64,000 nt of DNA from UMGS1279 sp045630265 (GCA_045630265.1 JAZQSV010000041.1:1-64000); one strand, 5' to 3'; counted from the stretch's first letter, positions 48,568 to 56,978 are shown. Numbers and translations: made by a program. Notes: a model not told the origin generated them from the sequence alone.

Positions 48568-49500
48568 TTATTTCTTTACCATTTTTTTAACTTCTTCCAA
48601 AACGCGGCGGATGATTTCCTCCTCGCTTATATTGGAAGTAGCGCGGCCGTTTCCAACCGAGCCGAAAAGCTCCATTTTCTTAATGGTTTCCTGCTTAATG
48701 GCTTCAACTGCGGCGGGGATAAGGTCAATAATACCCTTATTCATATCGGTAAATTTGCTAAATTCTGCCTTTACTGCAGCAACGTTTATATCGGTGAAAA
48801 TATTAACCTTGCTAATACCCTCTTTAATGGCCTGTCTGAAATCGTCATCAGTAAGGCCAGAGCCACCGTGTAGTACAAGGGGAACGTCTACGGTTTTGGC
48901 AATGGTGCGAATTCTGTCAAAATCAAGCTTAGGGGGAAGCTTATACGCACCGTGGGCGTTACCAACTGCAATAGCAAGAGCATCTACACCCGTTTTATCT
49001 ACGTAATCCTTTGCCATTTTAGGGTCGGTGAAGAACTTAGAGGGGTCTGCCAAATGGCTGCTGCCCTCCGCCGAGCCCTCGTTATCACCTACGTGGCCAA
49101 GCTCACCCTCAATGGTAGCTCCAAAGGAGTGGGCAATATCTGCCATCTCCTTTACCTTTCTAACGTTTTCGTCGTAAGAATCGGTAGAGCAGTCGTACAT
49201 AATAGACGTAAAGCCAAGCTCAAGTGCTTTAAGACAGGTTTCTTTTTTAAGGCCGTGGTCTAAATGGATTACAACCGGTACGTTTGCCTTTTTGGCCATA
49301 GGAAGAAGGTAATAGGAAACCTCCTCCAAAGGGCCGTAAGGGAAAAGCACCTCTGCGGTACCCATAATAACGGGAGAGCCGGTTTGCTCTGCGGCGGCAA
49401 TAATACCGCGTGCAAGTTCTAAGTTTACTGCATTGAAAAGACCAACTGCATACTTGCCTTTTTTGGCATTATACAGTACATCGTTCATATTAACTAACAT
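48568..49500 (-). CDS. Class II fructose-bisphosphate aldolase family protein
   Basis: A 310-residue zinc-dependent aldolase. Motifs include the early GKYAVGLFNAVN, VIHLDHG (catalytic Asp and zinc His), EGELGHVG, VGNAHGAY (zinc His), VLHGGSGL (zinc His) and KVNIFTDIN. Class II members cleave fructose-1,6-, tagatose-1,6- or 6-phospho-5-dehydro-2-deoxygluconate (IolJ) into two triose units. As the last gene after a PfkB kinase in this operon, it most likely cleaves the phosphorylated product of the pathway, giving dihydroxyacetone phosphate and another three-carbon compound. The exact substrate is unknown. AGGAGG precedes the ATG. Confidence 0.92.
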   Translation of the reverse strand: MLVNMNDVLYNAKKGKYAVGLFNAVNLELARGIIAAAEQTGSPVIMGTAEVLFPYGPLEEVSYYLLPMAKKANVPVVIHLDHGLKKETCLKALELGFTSIMYDCSTDSYDENVRKVKEMADIAHSFGATIEGELGHVGDNEGSAEGSSHLADPSKFFTDPKMAKDYVDKTGVDALAIAVGNAHGAYKLPPKLDFDRIRTIAKTVDVPLVLHGGSGLTDDDFRQAIKEGISKVNIFTDINVAAVKAEFSKFTDMNKGIIDLIPAAVEAIKQETIKKMELFGSVGNGRATSNISEEEIIRRVLEEVKKMVKK

Positions 49501-49507
49501 CTTTTAG

Positions 49508-50491
49508 TTACACCTCCTGTTTTTTTCTTTCAAATTGACTGCAAAAATCTCTTATTTCATTTTCGGTAACAAGCCCGCTCGTTGCATCTGCACTACCAAG
49601 CGCCATAACTGCCGAGGCCGAAGCAAACTCCAGAATTTCTTTATCGGTCCACCCTTTATATATACCTATAAGTGAGCCGGCACAAAATGCGTCGCCCGCA
49701 CCGGTAGTGCCCTTTATATACCCGATTGGGAGCTTATATGAATAAACCTTGCTAAAGCCGTTTTTAGAAAGGCATACGGCATAGTCGGGCTTATGTATTA
49801 TAACCTTTTCTTTTACGCCGAGTTCCATAAGCCGGTGGGCAATTTTTTCAATGTTTTGGTCGGTGGGTTCAATGCCTGTCAGCTTTCCTGCTTCTGTTTC
49901 GTTAATTATAAGGTAATCGGTATATGGAATACAGGGAAGCACAAGTTTGTATCTGTCGGAATTTTCGCTTACCAAATCAATAGCGGTTTTAATGCCCTTT
50001 TCCCCTGCTTTTTTAAGGATTTTAAGACCATCGCCGTTATCTACCTTTTCAAGCAACAAAAAGTAGCCAAGCAGTAGAATTTTGGCGTCAAGGGTATTAA
50101 AATCAATGTCCTCCACACCGAAATCCGCACTGGTACCGGGGTAGCAGAAAAAGGTACGCTGACCGCCTACAACGCTCATAACCTCGGTAAAGCTGGTAGC
50201 ATCTGCATCTGAAACAACAACGCCTTTTGCATCAACACCGCTTTCTTTTAAGGTTTTTAGTACAAATGCGCCGTCATCGTCCTGTCCAACCTTACCAATG
50301 GCCTTAACGGTCATATCGGGGCAGATGTTTTTTAAATCCAAGGTAACGTTCGGAACACAGCCGCCAACTGCCTTTTGCAGGCGGGAAATTTGGGTTAGCT
50401 CGCCGCTTTGCGGGTAGGCCTTAATTTCATTGATTTTATCAACAATAACGCTGCCCGCAACGGCAATTCCGTTTCTTTTTGTGCTGGTCAT
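49508..50491 (-). CDS. PfkB family carbohydrate kinase
   Basis: A 327-residue ribokinase-type enzyme. It has the N-terminal AVAGSVIVDKINEI and GG.VPNV substrate region, and the C-terminal ATP/anion-hole signature GTTGAGDAFCAGSL with the catalytic Asp. Sugars phosphorylated by this family include fructose 1-phosphate, tagatose 6-phosphate, 2-keto-3-deoxygluconate and IolC's 5-dehydro-2-deoxygluconate. Position between a sugar isomerase and a class II aldolase suggests it phosphorylates a ketose or a ring-opened intermediate. Two bases separate its start from the upstream stop; seven bases follow to the aldolase. Confidence 0.92.
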   Translation of the reverse strand: MTSTKRNGIAVAGSVIVDKINEIKAYPQSGELTQISRLQKAVGGCVPNVTLDLKNICPDMTVKAIGKVGQDDDGAFVLKTLKESGVDAKGVVVSDADATSFTEVMSVVGGQRTFFCYPGTSADFGVEDIDFNTLDAKILLLGYFLLLEKVDNGDGLKILKKAGEKGIKTAIDLVSENSDRYKLVLPCIPYTDYLIINETEAGKLTGIEPTDQNIEKIAHRLMELGVKEKVIIHKPDYAVCLSKNGFSKVYSYKLPIGYIKGTTGAGDAFCAGSLIGIYKGWTDKEILEFASASAVMALGSADATSGLVTENEIRDFCSQFERKKQEV

Positions 50492-50493
50492 TA

Positions 50494-51441
50494 TTAGTTA
50501 CACTCCGCAACTAAGGGACCTGCAAGCTCATTTAGGAAGAAGAGCCTTCCGGGAAGGGTGGGAATGTAGGAAGAAGTAATCCAGGGAGTAGCACCGTAGC
50601 GAAGTGTCATCCAAAGGGACATACCCTGCCACTGCATTCCACGTCCGAGTGTACCGTCGGCGCCGCCAATAGCATAGTCGGCTTTAAGGAAAAGACCGGG
50701 GCCAATGGTGTTAGCGCGGCAAGGAACCAAGGTGGTTCTGGACTTAAAGCTTGTAAGAGCATTCTGTTCAACCGTTAAAGGATGGATTTTAGCAGCAATT
50801 CTGTAAGGTGCCTCCTCCCACTCTTTTGCGGTTTCATAGTCGGCCGCAAAGGTGGGTTCCCAGAAAGCAATGTGGCACATTCTGCCAATACCGTAAACAA
50901 GTACAAGTTTTGCACCCTCTGCTTTAAGAGCATCAATTTTTGCGGGATATGTAGGCAGATTTTCTTTGGTTGCAAAGTTTCTCTGTTCTTTGGGAACTGT
51001 AAGCACTCCAAGAGGATTAAAAAGGGCCTGCTCCATAGCGTACTGGAATGCGCCGCTATTGTCGGGAGCTAAGGTGTTACCCTCTGAATCTGCCCATTCA
51101 TCCATATTAAAGGTATGAACGTGCTCACAGGAAACCTGCCACTCTTTAAGGAAGTATACAACCCATTTATACATTCCCATAGGACCTACGGGAAGAATAA
51201 AAGCAATTTTTTCGTTTCTTTCCTTTGCAAGTTTAATTTGCATTGCAATTTCGTGTCCCATATATGTTTCGAACTCGCCTAAGGATTCACATTTAATGGG
51301 AGTAAATCCCTCATTCCAATGCGCCTGACGCTCGGTAATTTTTTCGGGAGCGTCGATACAAGCGTCAATTTTATCAAAATCCCAACCTGCGGGATAAAAT
51401 CCCTCCAAAGCGGATCCCTTTACTGTAGAATTAAAATTCAT
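50494..51441 (-). CDS. Glucosamine-6-phosphate deaminase-like isomerase (NagB family) with altered active site
   Basis: A 315-residue member of the NagB/6-phosphogluconolactonase fold. FNMDEWAD carries the NagB general base Asp, and YGIGRMCHIAFWEP corresponds to the G.G.DGHIAFNEP loop. The catalytic His and Glu are kept, but the usual Asp before Gly-His is Met here (RMCH for xDGH) and Asn is Trp. The C-terminal GRGMQWQGMSLW is also unlike ordinary NagB. An aldose-ketose isomerisation, with or without deamination, of a modified amino sugar is the likely role, given the PIG-L deacetylase upstream and the kinase downstream. Confidence 0.8.
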   Translation of the reverse strand: MNFNSTVKGSALEGFYPAGWDFDKIDACIDAPEKITERQAHWNEGFTPIKCESLGEFETYMGHEIAMQIKLAKERNEKIAFILPVGPMGMYKWVVYFLKEWQVSCEHVHTFNMDEWADSEGNTLAPDNSGAFQYAMEQALFNPLGVLTVPKEQRNFATKENLPTYPAKIDALKAEGAKLVLVYGIGRMCHIAFWEPTFAADYETAKEWEEAPYRIAAKIHPLTVEQNALTSFKSRTTLVPCRANTIGPGLFLKADYAIGGADGTLGRGMQWQGMSLWMTLRYGATPWITSSYIPTLPGRLFFLNELAGPLVAECN

Positions 51442-51484
51442 AATATTTTTTCCCTTCCCTAATATAGTTTTATTACCCTTTATT

Positions 51485-52192
51485 TTAGGGTAAGTAACGT
51501 TTGGTTGTACCTTTTAGGTAAACTTGACATTGCTTAAAGCCCTCTGCATAGTCGGCGCCACACTGGAAGCCCCTGTATCTGCAGCAGGTTTTAACCATAT
51601 CGGGGAAATCAATACCGTCGTGGTCGCGCATCCAAACAATTTGTGATTCGTGGCAATTAAGCATTTCAAGTTTTTTGTCAATATGCTCTGAAACGTCAAC
51701 GAACTCTGTGGGGTTAAAGTTAACACCGCAAAGAGTATCCATATAGTAAACGGGGGTAAGTCTTGCATTCTTGCCGGAGCCCATATTGTAGTGGGGAACG
51801 GTTGCGGCAAAGCAAGCGTCAAAAACAAGTTTGCTTGTTGCAACGTGGTCGGGCATATAGTCGTTGGGGTCGTGAGTAATAATAAAATCGGGGTCAACCT
51901 GCCTTATAATTTCAACTACCTTATCTCTTGACTCTCTGTTATTGTCGTAGATTTCAAGGTCGTCAAAGCCGCCCCAAATGGTTTCAAAGCCACCAAGTTC
52001 GCCGCTGCGTTTTGCCTCATTAATTCTCATATTAGAGAGCTCGTCGGGCATAATAACTTCGTGGCCTTGGTTGCCGCTGGAAAGGTGGCAAACAACAACC
52101 CTGTCGCCACGCTCTTTACATTTTAAAAGTGTTCCTGCACAGGCGATTTCCATATCATCGGGATGGCAGGATATTACTAAAACTGTATACAT
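51485..52192 (-). CDS. PIG-L/LmbE family N-deacetylase
   Basis: A 235-residue zinc N-deacetylase. The N-terminus has the zinc site HPDDMEIACAGTL, followed by LSSGNQGH, R..EAKRSGELGG, HDPNDYMPDH with the third zinc His, and CHESQ. Members remove acetyl groups from N-acetylglucosaminyl compounds (for example GlcNAc-PI, GlcNAc-inositol, GlcNAc-malate). In this operon it is expected to free the amine of an N-acetylated intermediate before the NagB-like step. ATG 52192 follows AGGAGG by six bases; the frame is open a further 32 codons upstream without a site. Confidence 0.9.
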   Translation of the reverse strand: MYTVLVISCHPDDMEIACAGTLLKCKERGDRVVVCHLSSGNQGHEVIMPDELSNMRINEAKRSGELGGFETIWGGFDDLEIYDNNRESRDKVVEIIRQVDPDFIITHDPNDYMPDHVATSKLVFDACFAATVPHYNMGSGKNARLTPVYYMDTLCGVNFNPTEFVDVSEHIDKKLEMLNCHESQIVWMRDHDGIDFPDMVKTCCRYRGFQCGADYAEGFKQCQVYLKGTTKRYLP

Positions 52193-52223
52193 AAAGTACC
52201 TCCTGAGGAAATGAACCGTTTGG

Positions 52224-53225
52224 TTAATTCCATCTTCCTTTATCGTAGATTTCGCAAATAAGCTTTTGAATCTTAAGTGCTTCCTCACCGGTTATGTCGG
52301 GTTGTCTATCTTCTTCTACGGCATTGTAAAAATCTTTAATTTGGCGAATGTGCTGGAAGCCCCAGTAATCCTTACCGCCCTCATAGTAAATACCGTCGTT
52401 TTCGGTGGAGGTGGAAAGCTTTGTGCCATCGTTAAAGGTAATCTCAACGTCGTCATAGCTCATAACAACCTTGCCGTTTTCGCAAAGAAGTCTGATTTCA
52501 ATCGGGTCATCACAGCCGTAGTTATTCATAGCCCAGAAAGAAAGTGTTGCGCCGTTTTTGTAACGAACAAAGCCCTCGCCGGTATCGTCAACCTCCATAA
52601 TGGAGTGGCCGCGGTTGCTAAGGTGTGCCTGAACATCGGCTATTTCGTCATTTATAAACCAGTTAGCAAGGTCCAAGGAGTGGATTGCTTGGTCGATAAT
52701 AACGCCACCGCCCTCTTTATCCCAGGTGCCTTTCCAGTCGGAAAGGGAGTAATAGGAGTCGGGCTTGCACCAGGTAAGTGTAACCCTGGCAGAGATAACC
52801 TTACCAAGCTTGCCGTTTTCAAGATTTTCCTTAACAAGCTTGGAGGAGTTGTTGTATCGGCACTGGAATATAATGCCGTATTTCAGGCCCTTTTCCTTTG
52901 CAATCTCTACGTTTTTAAGGCCGTCCTCATACTTAATGCTCATCGGCTTTTCACAAAGAACGTTTACGCCATGTTCAAGCGCATAGCGGGAAACAACGGG
53001 GTGCAAATAGTGGGGTATACAAACGTGTACAACGTCGGGCTTTTCTTTTTCTATAAGTTCTTTATAGTCGTAGTAAGCGGGAACGTTATATTTTTTGGCC
53101 GCCGCATCTGCGCGGTCTTTCTTAATATCGCAAACACCAACAAGTGTGGCGTTTTCCAAGTGGTCACAGGAGGTGGCGTGCATTGTAAAAATTGAGCCAC
53201 ATCCAATAATTCCTACTCTAAGCAT
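52224..53225 (-). CDS. Gfo/Idh/MocA family oxidoreductase (first of two)
   Basis: A 333-residue NAD(P)-dependent dehydrogenase. The Rossmann start VGIIGCGSIF binds the cofactor; CEKPMS carries the catalytic Lys of the EKP motif; and GGGVIIDQAIHSLDL with a His provides the second catalytic motif. The family oxidises or reduces a ring hydroxyl of sugars and cyclitols (for example IolG inositol dehydrogenase and 3-ketoglucoside-forming enzymes). The ATG overlaps the upstream oxidoreductase stop by eight bases. The two adjacent enzymes differ clearly, so they probably act at different steps, for instance one oxidising and the other reducing. Confidence 0.93.
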   Translation of the reverse strand: MLRVGIIGCGSIFTMHATSCDHLENATLVGVCDIKKDRADAAAKKYNVPAYYDYKELIEKEKPDVVHVCIPHYLHPVVSRYALEHGVNVLCEKPMSIKYEDGLKNVEIAKEKGLKYGIIFQCRYNNSSKLVKENLENGKLGKVISARVTLTWCKPDSYYSLSDWKGTWDKEGGGVIIDQAIHSLDLANWFINDEIADVQAHLSNRGHSIMEVDDTGEGFVRYKNGATLSFWAMNNYGCDDPIEIRLLCENGKVVMSYDDVEITFNDGTKLSTSTENDGIYYEGGKDYWGFQHIRQIKDFYNAVEEDRQPDITGEEALKIQKLICEIYDKGRWN

Positions 53226-54201
53226 TGAAAGATAACTCCTTCATTAAGAATTTTAAAGAAGCTACAGCAGAAGAAAGCTCGGCTCTTTCAATTTTTTCAC
53301 CGTTCTTAGCACGCTCGGTAAAATATACAAGCTCGTTGTAATAGCCGCCAAGGTCAGAAATGTTTCCGCCTGCTTTTTCGCCACCTGCAAGTTGCTTTTT
53401 CTCTATAACAATTTCCTTTGCCTCGTCTTTGGTGTAAACCATAAATTTACCGCCTGCATTTTCAACAACGGCGTTTTCAAATACAACTCTGAATCCTGCA
53501 TCAAAAGCGTGAGTAGCAGGTAAATCCCAGGTACCTTCTACAGTTACACAGCAGTCATCATACTGCATAAGTGTGCTAACGTAGGAGTATTTTTCACCAA
53601 GTGAATTCTTAACCGAGTAAAGAGCTTTGGGCTCACCCAAAAGGGAAAGAACGTAGTCAACGTCGTGAATATGTAAATCCTGTCCAGCGCCGCCTGAAAG
53701 GGTAAAGTCCAAAAGCCAGTTGTTCCAACCCCAGTCGGGACGGGGGCTAAGGCGCTTAAAGAAAGCGTTTACGATTTTGCCGTATTTATTTTCATCTACA
53801 ATTTCTTTAAGTGCAACGTATTCGTCCCAGAAGCGGATAACCTGGCCGATTTGTACGCTACAACCTGTGGCCTTGGATTTTTCTATTAAAGCCTCGCCCT
53901 CTTCGGTAGTGAGGGTAACCGGTTTTTCAACAAAAAGGTGTTTAACCTTATCCATAGCTGCTAAAGCATATTTAGCGTGAAGATATGTGGGAAGACAAAC
54001 GTCGATAACGTCTACGTCTGCGTTTTCGATAAGCTCCATACCGTCGCCGTAGATTTTAGCATCGGTTCCCTCAGCAATTGCCTCGGCCTTTTCTTTTCTT
54101 ATATCGGCCACAGCCGCAAGGGTTACACCCTCAATGTTTTTGTAGCAGTTTGCATGCATTTGTCCCATGAAACCGCAACCAATAAGACCTACTTTAAGCA
54201 T
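53218..54201 (-). CDS. Gfo/Idh/MocA family oxidoreductase (second of two)
   Basis: A 327-residue NAD(P)-dependent oxidoreductase with Rossmann motif VGLIGCGFMG, the catalytic VEKPVT lysine motif, and SGGAGQDLHIHDVDY carrying the catalytic Asp/His pair. It is only moderately like its neighbour. It begins five bases after the TIM-barrel gene and overlaps the next oxidoreductase gene by eight bases, so the genes are tightly coupled. The substrate is likely a sugar or cyclitol; it cannot be named from the sequence. Confidence 0.93.
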   Translation of the reverse strand: MLKVGLIGCGFMGQMHANCYKNIEGVTLAAVADIRKEKAEAIAEGTDAKIYGDGMELIENADVDVIDVCLPTYLHAKYALAAMDKVKHLFVEKPVTLTTEEGEALIEKSKATGCSVQIGQVIRFWDEYVALKEIVDENKYGKIVNAFFKRLSPRPDWGWNNWLLDFTLSGGAGQDLHIHDVDYVLSLLGEPKALYSVKNSLGEKYSYVSTLMQYDDCCVTVEGTWDLPATHAFDAGFRVVFENAVVENAGGKFMVYTKDEAKEIVIEKKQLAGGEKAGGNISDLGGYYNELVYFTERAKNGEKIERAELSSAVASLKFLMKELSFNA

Positions 54202-54206
54202 AGTTT

Positions 54207-55043
54207 TTACCTCCCTAAAATTTTATCCATAGCGTTGGATGTGTTGTATATAATTGTTTCGGTGTAATGTGTGTAGTTAGGAATCATCTCTGCGCTCACC
54301 CAACCGTCATAACCAACCGATTTAAGTGCATTCATAACCTCGGGGTAATTAATATCACCTGCAAGAAGGTCAACAAAGCCATGAAGTCCGCCGGCAGCAA
54401 CGCGGTAATCTTTAAAGTGCACCTTTTTAATGCGGTCGCCAAGAACCTTAATCCAGTGCTCGGGGTAACCGTTAAAGAGTACGTTACCAACGTCAAAATA
54501 GCTACCAACGTATTTACTGTCTACCTTGTCAATGAAATCACGCATTTCCATGGGGGATACAAGGAATTTGTTCCATACGTTTTCAAGGCCTATTTCTACC
54601 TTGTATTTTTCAGCATATTCTTTAAGCTCGGTTATAGCTTCCAAGCTTCTTTGGTATGTGGTTTCGTAATCAATAACCTTACCGGGAGCCGCAAAGTCTG
54701 CGTTTACAGTACCGGGAATAACAAGGATGGTTTCTGCTCCCAGTATGCTTGCGGTTTCAAGATGTTTTTTAACAATGTCCTTTGCCCTTTCGCGAACGGC
54801 CGGATCATCGTCGTTAAGCCAGTTGTCCCAGTAAAGACCGCTTGCAACGCTATAAAGCTCAATGCCACAGTCTTTTGCCATATTTTTTACTTTAAGTAAA
54901 TCTTTCTCTGTTGACTCTAAAGAAACCTCGCCGGTTGCATCTAAAGCAACCTCAACACCCTCAAAACCTGCCTTTTTTGCAAGTTTAAAGTTGTTTTCCA
55001 GTGTATCTACCGGAAAAGACCAGATGCTAATACCTTTTTTCAT
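54207..55043 (-). CDS. Sugar phosphate isomerase/epimerase-like TIM-barrel protein
   Basis: A 278-residue xylose-isomerase-like TIM barrel (AP endonuclease family 2 fold) of the kind that includes IolE, IolI, UlaE and 3-keto-glycoside-processing enzymes. Strand motifs that supply metal ligands can be seen: FEGVEVALD, IGLENVWN (Glu), GSYFDVGN (Asp), VHFKDYR (His) and VSAEMIP (Glu). First gene of the catabolic operon. ATG 55043 is seven bases after AGGAGG; the open frame continues 18 codons upstream. Likely an isomerase, epimerase or 3-keto-glycoside lyase acting with the oxidoreductases. Confidence 0.9.
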   Translation of the reverse strand: MKKGISIWSFPVDTLENNFKLAKKAGFEGVEVALDATGEVSLESTEKDLLKVKNMAKDCGIELYSVASGLYWDNWLNDDDPAVRERAKDIVKKHLETASILGAETILVIPGTVNADFAAPGKVIDYETTYQRSLEAITELKEYAEKYKVEIGLENVWNKFLVSPMEMRDFIDKVDSKYVGSYFDVGNVLFNGYPEHWIKVLGDRIKKVHFKDYRVAAGGLHGFVDLLAGDINYPEVMNALKSVGYDGWVSAEMIPNYTHYTETIIYNTSNAMDKILGR

Positions 55044-55131
55044 CACATTACCTCCTTGTATTTTTAAAACCATTGTGATATTATAATTATAAATCATAAT
55101 ATAAATTTTCAGTATATATTTTTTTATCCGA

Positions 55132-55154
55132 AATGTGCACTTTTGTACACCATT
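55132..55154. promoter_or_regulatory. Palindromic candidate operator between the operon and its AraC regulator
   Basis: In the divergent control region lies AATGTGCAC-TTTT-GTACACCATT, an imperfect palindrome just upstream of the AraC gene and of the operon's promoter region. It is a candidate AraC-regulator binding site. Confidence 0.4.
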
Positions 55155-55175
55155 ATTTTAAACTAGGGGATAATT

Positions 55176-56057
55176 ATGAAAGCCACATACATAAAAACAA
55201 AATTTCAAAGTGTTGTAAACATATCAAAAATTGTAACGGCCCATTACTATGAGTTCGACCGCAATTTTATTTTCGAGGGTGAAAGCCATGACTTTTGGGA
55301 AATGGTTTACGTAGATAAGGGCAGTGTGCAAATTAGAAGGGACGAAGAAAATATTGCCCTAAGCCAAGGGGAACTTGTTTTTCACAGACCCAATGAATTT
55401 CACTCTATAAAAGCGCTTGATTCTTCACCAAATTTCTTCGTTATTTCCTTTGTTTGCGACTCTCCTATGATGCAGTATTTCGAGAAGTTTAATACGGTGC
55501 TTAAAAAGGAATTAAGACCGTTTTTGTCCTCGGTTATCAAGGAGGCAGAGCAGGTGTATTTACTGCCCAAAAACGATCCTAATTTAAAGAAATTGAAGAG
55601 AAGTGACAACGCCCCGTTTGGCGGCGAGCAGCTTATAAAAACGTATTTGGAACAGCTTCTTATTTTGCTCGTTCGAGACATAACGAAAAAGGGGGATACC
55701 CAAATTTTCCCCTCAAAGGAAAGTATGGAAAACCACCTTGTAACCGGAATTAAGGAGTATATAGAAAACAACATAGAAAACACCGTAAGGGTTGCCGATA
55801 TTTGCAAAAAATTCGGCTACAGTAAAAGCTATCTCAGTAAGCTTTTCCATGAGCAGTGCGGGGAAACCCTAGGGGTTTATACAACCCGTATGAAAATACG
55901 CAGAGCAAAGCAACTTATAAGGGAAGGAAGTCTTAATTTTTCACAAATTTCTGTACGCTTAGACTTTGATAATCCGCAGTATTTTTCCCGAGTTTGTAAG
56001 AGAGTAACAAAAATGTCACCCAGCGAATTTAAGGATTCGCTTACTTTTAAAAATTAG
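55176..56057 (+). CDS. AraC family transcriptional regulator
   Basis: A 293-residue regulator with an N-terminal cupin ligand-binding domain (HDFWEMVYVDKGSVQI, LSQGELVFHRPNEFHSI) and a C-terminal double helix-turn-helix (VRVADICKKFGYSKSYLSKLFHEQCGE; then FSQISVRLDFDNPQYFSRVCKRVTKMSPSEF). The arrangement is that of sugar-responsive activators. It is divergent from the seven-gene operon (132 bases between starts), so it very probably senses the substrate or an intermediate and activates the operon. A strong terminator follows. Confidence 0.94.
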   Translation: MKATYIKTKFQSVVNISKIVTAHYYEFDRNFIFEGESHDFWEMVYVDKGSVQIRRDEENIALSQGELVFHRPNEFHSIKALDSSPNFFVISFVCDSPMMQYFEKFNTVLKKELRPFLSSVIKEAEQVYLLPKNDPNLKKLKRSDNAPFGGEQLIKTYLEQLLILLVRDITKKGDTQIFPSKESMENHLVTGIKEYIENNIENTVRVADICKKFGYSKSYLSKLFHEQCGETLGVYTTRMKIRRAKQLIREGSLNFSQISVRLDFDNPQYFSRVCKRVTKMSPSEFKDSLTFKN

Positions 56058-56068
56058 AATCAGAGCAA

Positions 56069-56103
56069 CAAAAATAAGAGGTGCAGTGCACCTCTTATTT
56101 TTG
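56069..56103. terminator. Terminator after the AraC gene
   Basis: A 17-bp perfect inverted repeat around one central base (56069-56085 with 56087-56103) has A and T runs at the ends; it can serve the AraC gene and minus-strand transcripts arriving from the right. Confidence 0.88.
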
Positions 56104-56126
56104 TGAATATACTTAAAGTCTTTACC

Positions 56127-56207
56127 CTAGAGCGTTGCCTCAATCATGGTGTTGGCAAAATCGTCGCTTAGCTTGTCAATATAACACATAACCTTTTGCT
56201 TTTTCAT
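56127..56207 (-). CDS. Possible 26-residue small protein
   Basis: A short ORF encoding MKKQKVMCYIDKLSDDFANT and six more residues. It begins 22 bases after the methyltransferase-like gene and has AGAGG nine bases before the ATG. It ends shortly before a strong terminator that works on this strand. Position and ribosome binding site suggest translation, but there is no recognised family and the size makes chance possible. Confidence 0.4.
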   Translation of the reverse strand: MKKQKVMCYIDKLSDDFANTMIEATL

Positions 56208-56228
56208 AATAGTTATCCTCTTTTCGTT

Positions 56229-56900
56229 TTACCAAATGAAGGGTACAAGTCTCCATTTAACCTTCAGTTTATATTCCTTGTAGCCGTCAAGCTCTTTTTC
56301 TAAAAAAGCTTCTTCACTTATTATTCGCTTTGCAATAATAAATGGATAGGAAAGAAAAATAAGAAAACCGTAAAGTGAACCAAGTATTAGCGGCATCGAA
56401 AGAAATAAAATCAGTGTTGCGCTATACATAGGGTGTCTTACAACAGAGTAAAGCCCGGTATCAATTACCTTTTGCCCTTTTTGCACTTCAATAGTGCGAC
56501 TAAGGTAGGTATTTTCTCTTAAAACTTCAGCGTAAATAATATATGCAAAAATAAAGCAAACGGTTGCAATTATAACCACAAGGTTTGGCAGGGTATAAAA
56601 TGAAAACCTAAAGCCAAGCCCCGAAATAACAAAGCCCAAAATGAACATCAGTCCGCTAAGTTTTAAAACTGTATTCTGTTCTTTTTGTTTTTCCTTTGCA
56701 TCGAGGCGTTTTTTCAACAGTTCGGGATTTTTAATGAGCATTATAATCCCTGCTATGAACATTGGGATAAATAAAAGGGCTAAAAGCAGCCAGCCGTTTA
56801 GAAAATAAAAGCTGCCCGCCGGCCAGAAAACAAGAAGGCCTACAAGTAAAGCTCCAAGCAGAAATTTTAATATTGCCTCTAGAAATAGCTTTGCTTTCAA
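56229..56900 (-). CDS. Isoprenylcysteine carboxyl methyltransferase (ICMT/PEMT) family membrane protein
   Basis: A 223-residue integral membrane protein with five to six helices. The C-terminal signature of the ICMT/PEMT family is clear: GLYSVVRHPMYSATLILFL (SAM-binding RHP.Y) and EEAFLEKEL.GYKEY, ending in a RLVPFIW tail. Bacterial members methylate membrane lipids or unknown small molecules; protein prenylation is not expected. The TTG start at 56900 is supported by AGGAGG seven bases upstream, whereas the open frame to 56981 would run through the promoter. A possible small ORF follows. Confidence 0.87.
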   Translation of the reverse strand: MKAKLFLEAILKFLLGALLVGLLVFWPAGSFYFLNGWLLLALLFIPMFIAGIIMLIKNPELLKKRLDAKEKQKEQNTVLKLSGLMFILGFVISGLGFRFSFYTLPNLVVIIATVCFIFAYIIYAEVLRENTYLSRTIEVQKGQKVIDTGLYSVVRHPMYSATLILFLSMPLILGSLYGFLIFLSYPFIIAKRIISEEAFLEKELDGYKEYKLKVKWRLVPFIW

Positions 56901-56933
56901 AATATCCCTCCTAAATATAAACGTCTGTGTCAT

Positions 56934-56961
56934 ATTATACCACACTAAGAAGAAAATGCAA
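56934..56961 (-). promoter_or_regulatory. Promoter of the ICMT-like gene
   Basis: On the minus strand TTGCAT (56956-56961) and TATAAT (56934-56939) are 16 bases apart, about 30 bases upstream of the TTG start. Confidence 0.65.
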
Positions 56962-56978
56962 ATATTCACTATTATATC

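Noticed and set aside
52266..53195. 309-codon plus-strand ORF opposite the first oxidoreductase
   Set aside because: It lies antisense to a canonical Gfo/Idh/MocA gene, with no ribosome binding site and no recognisable domain.
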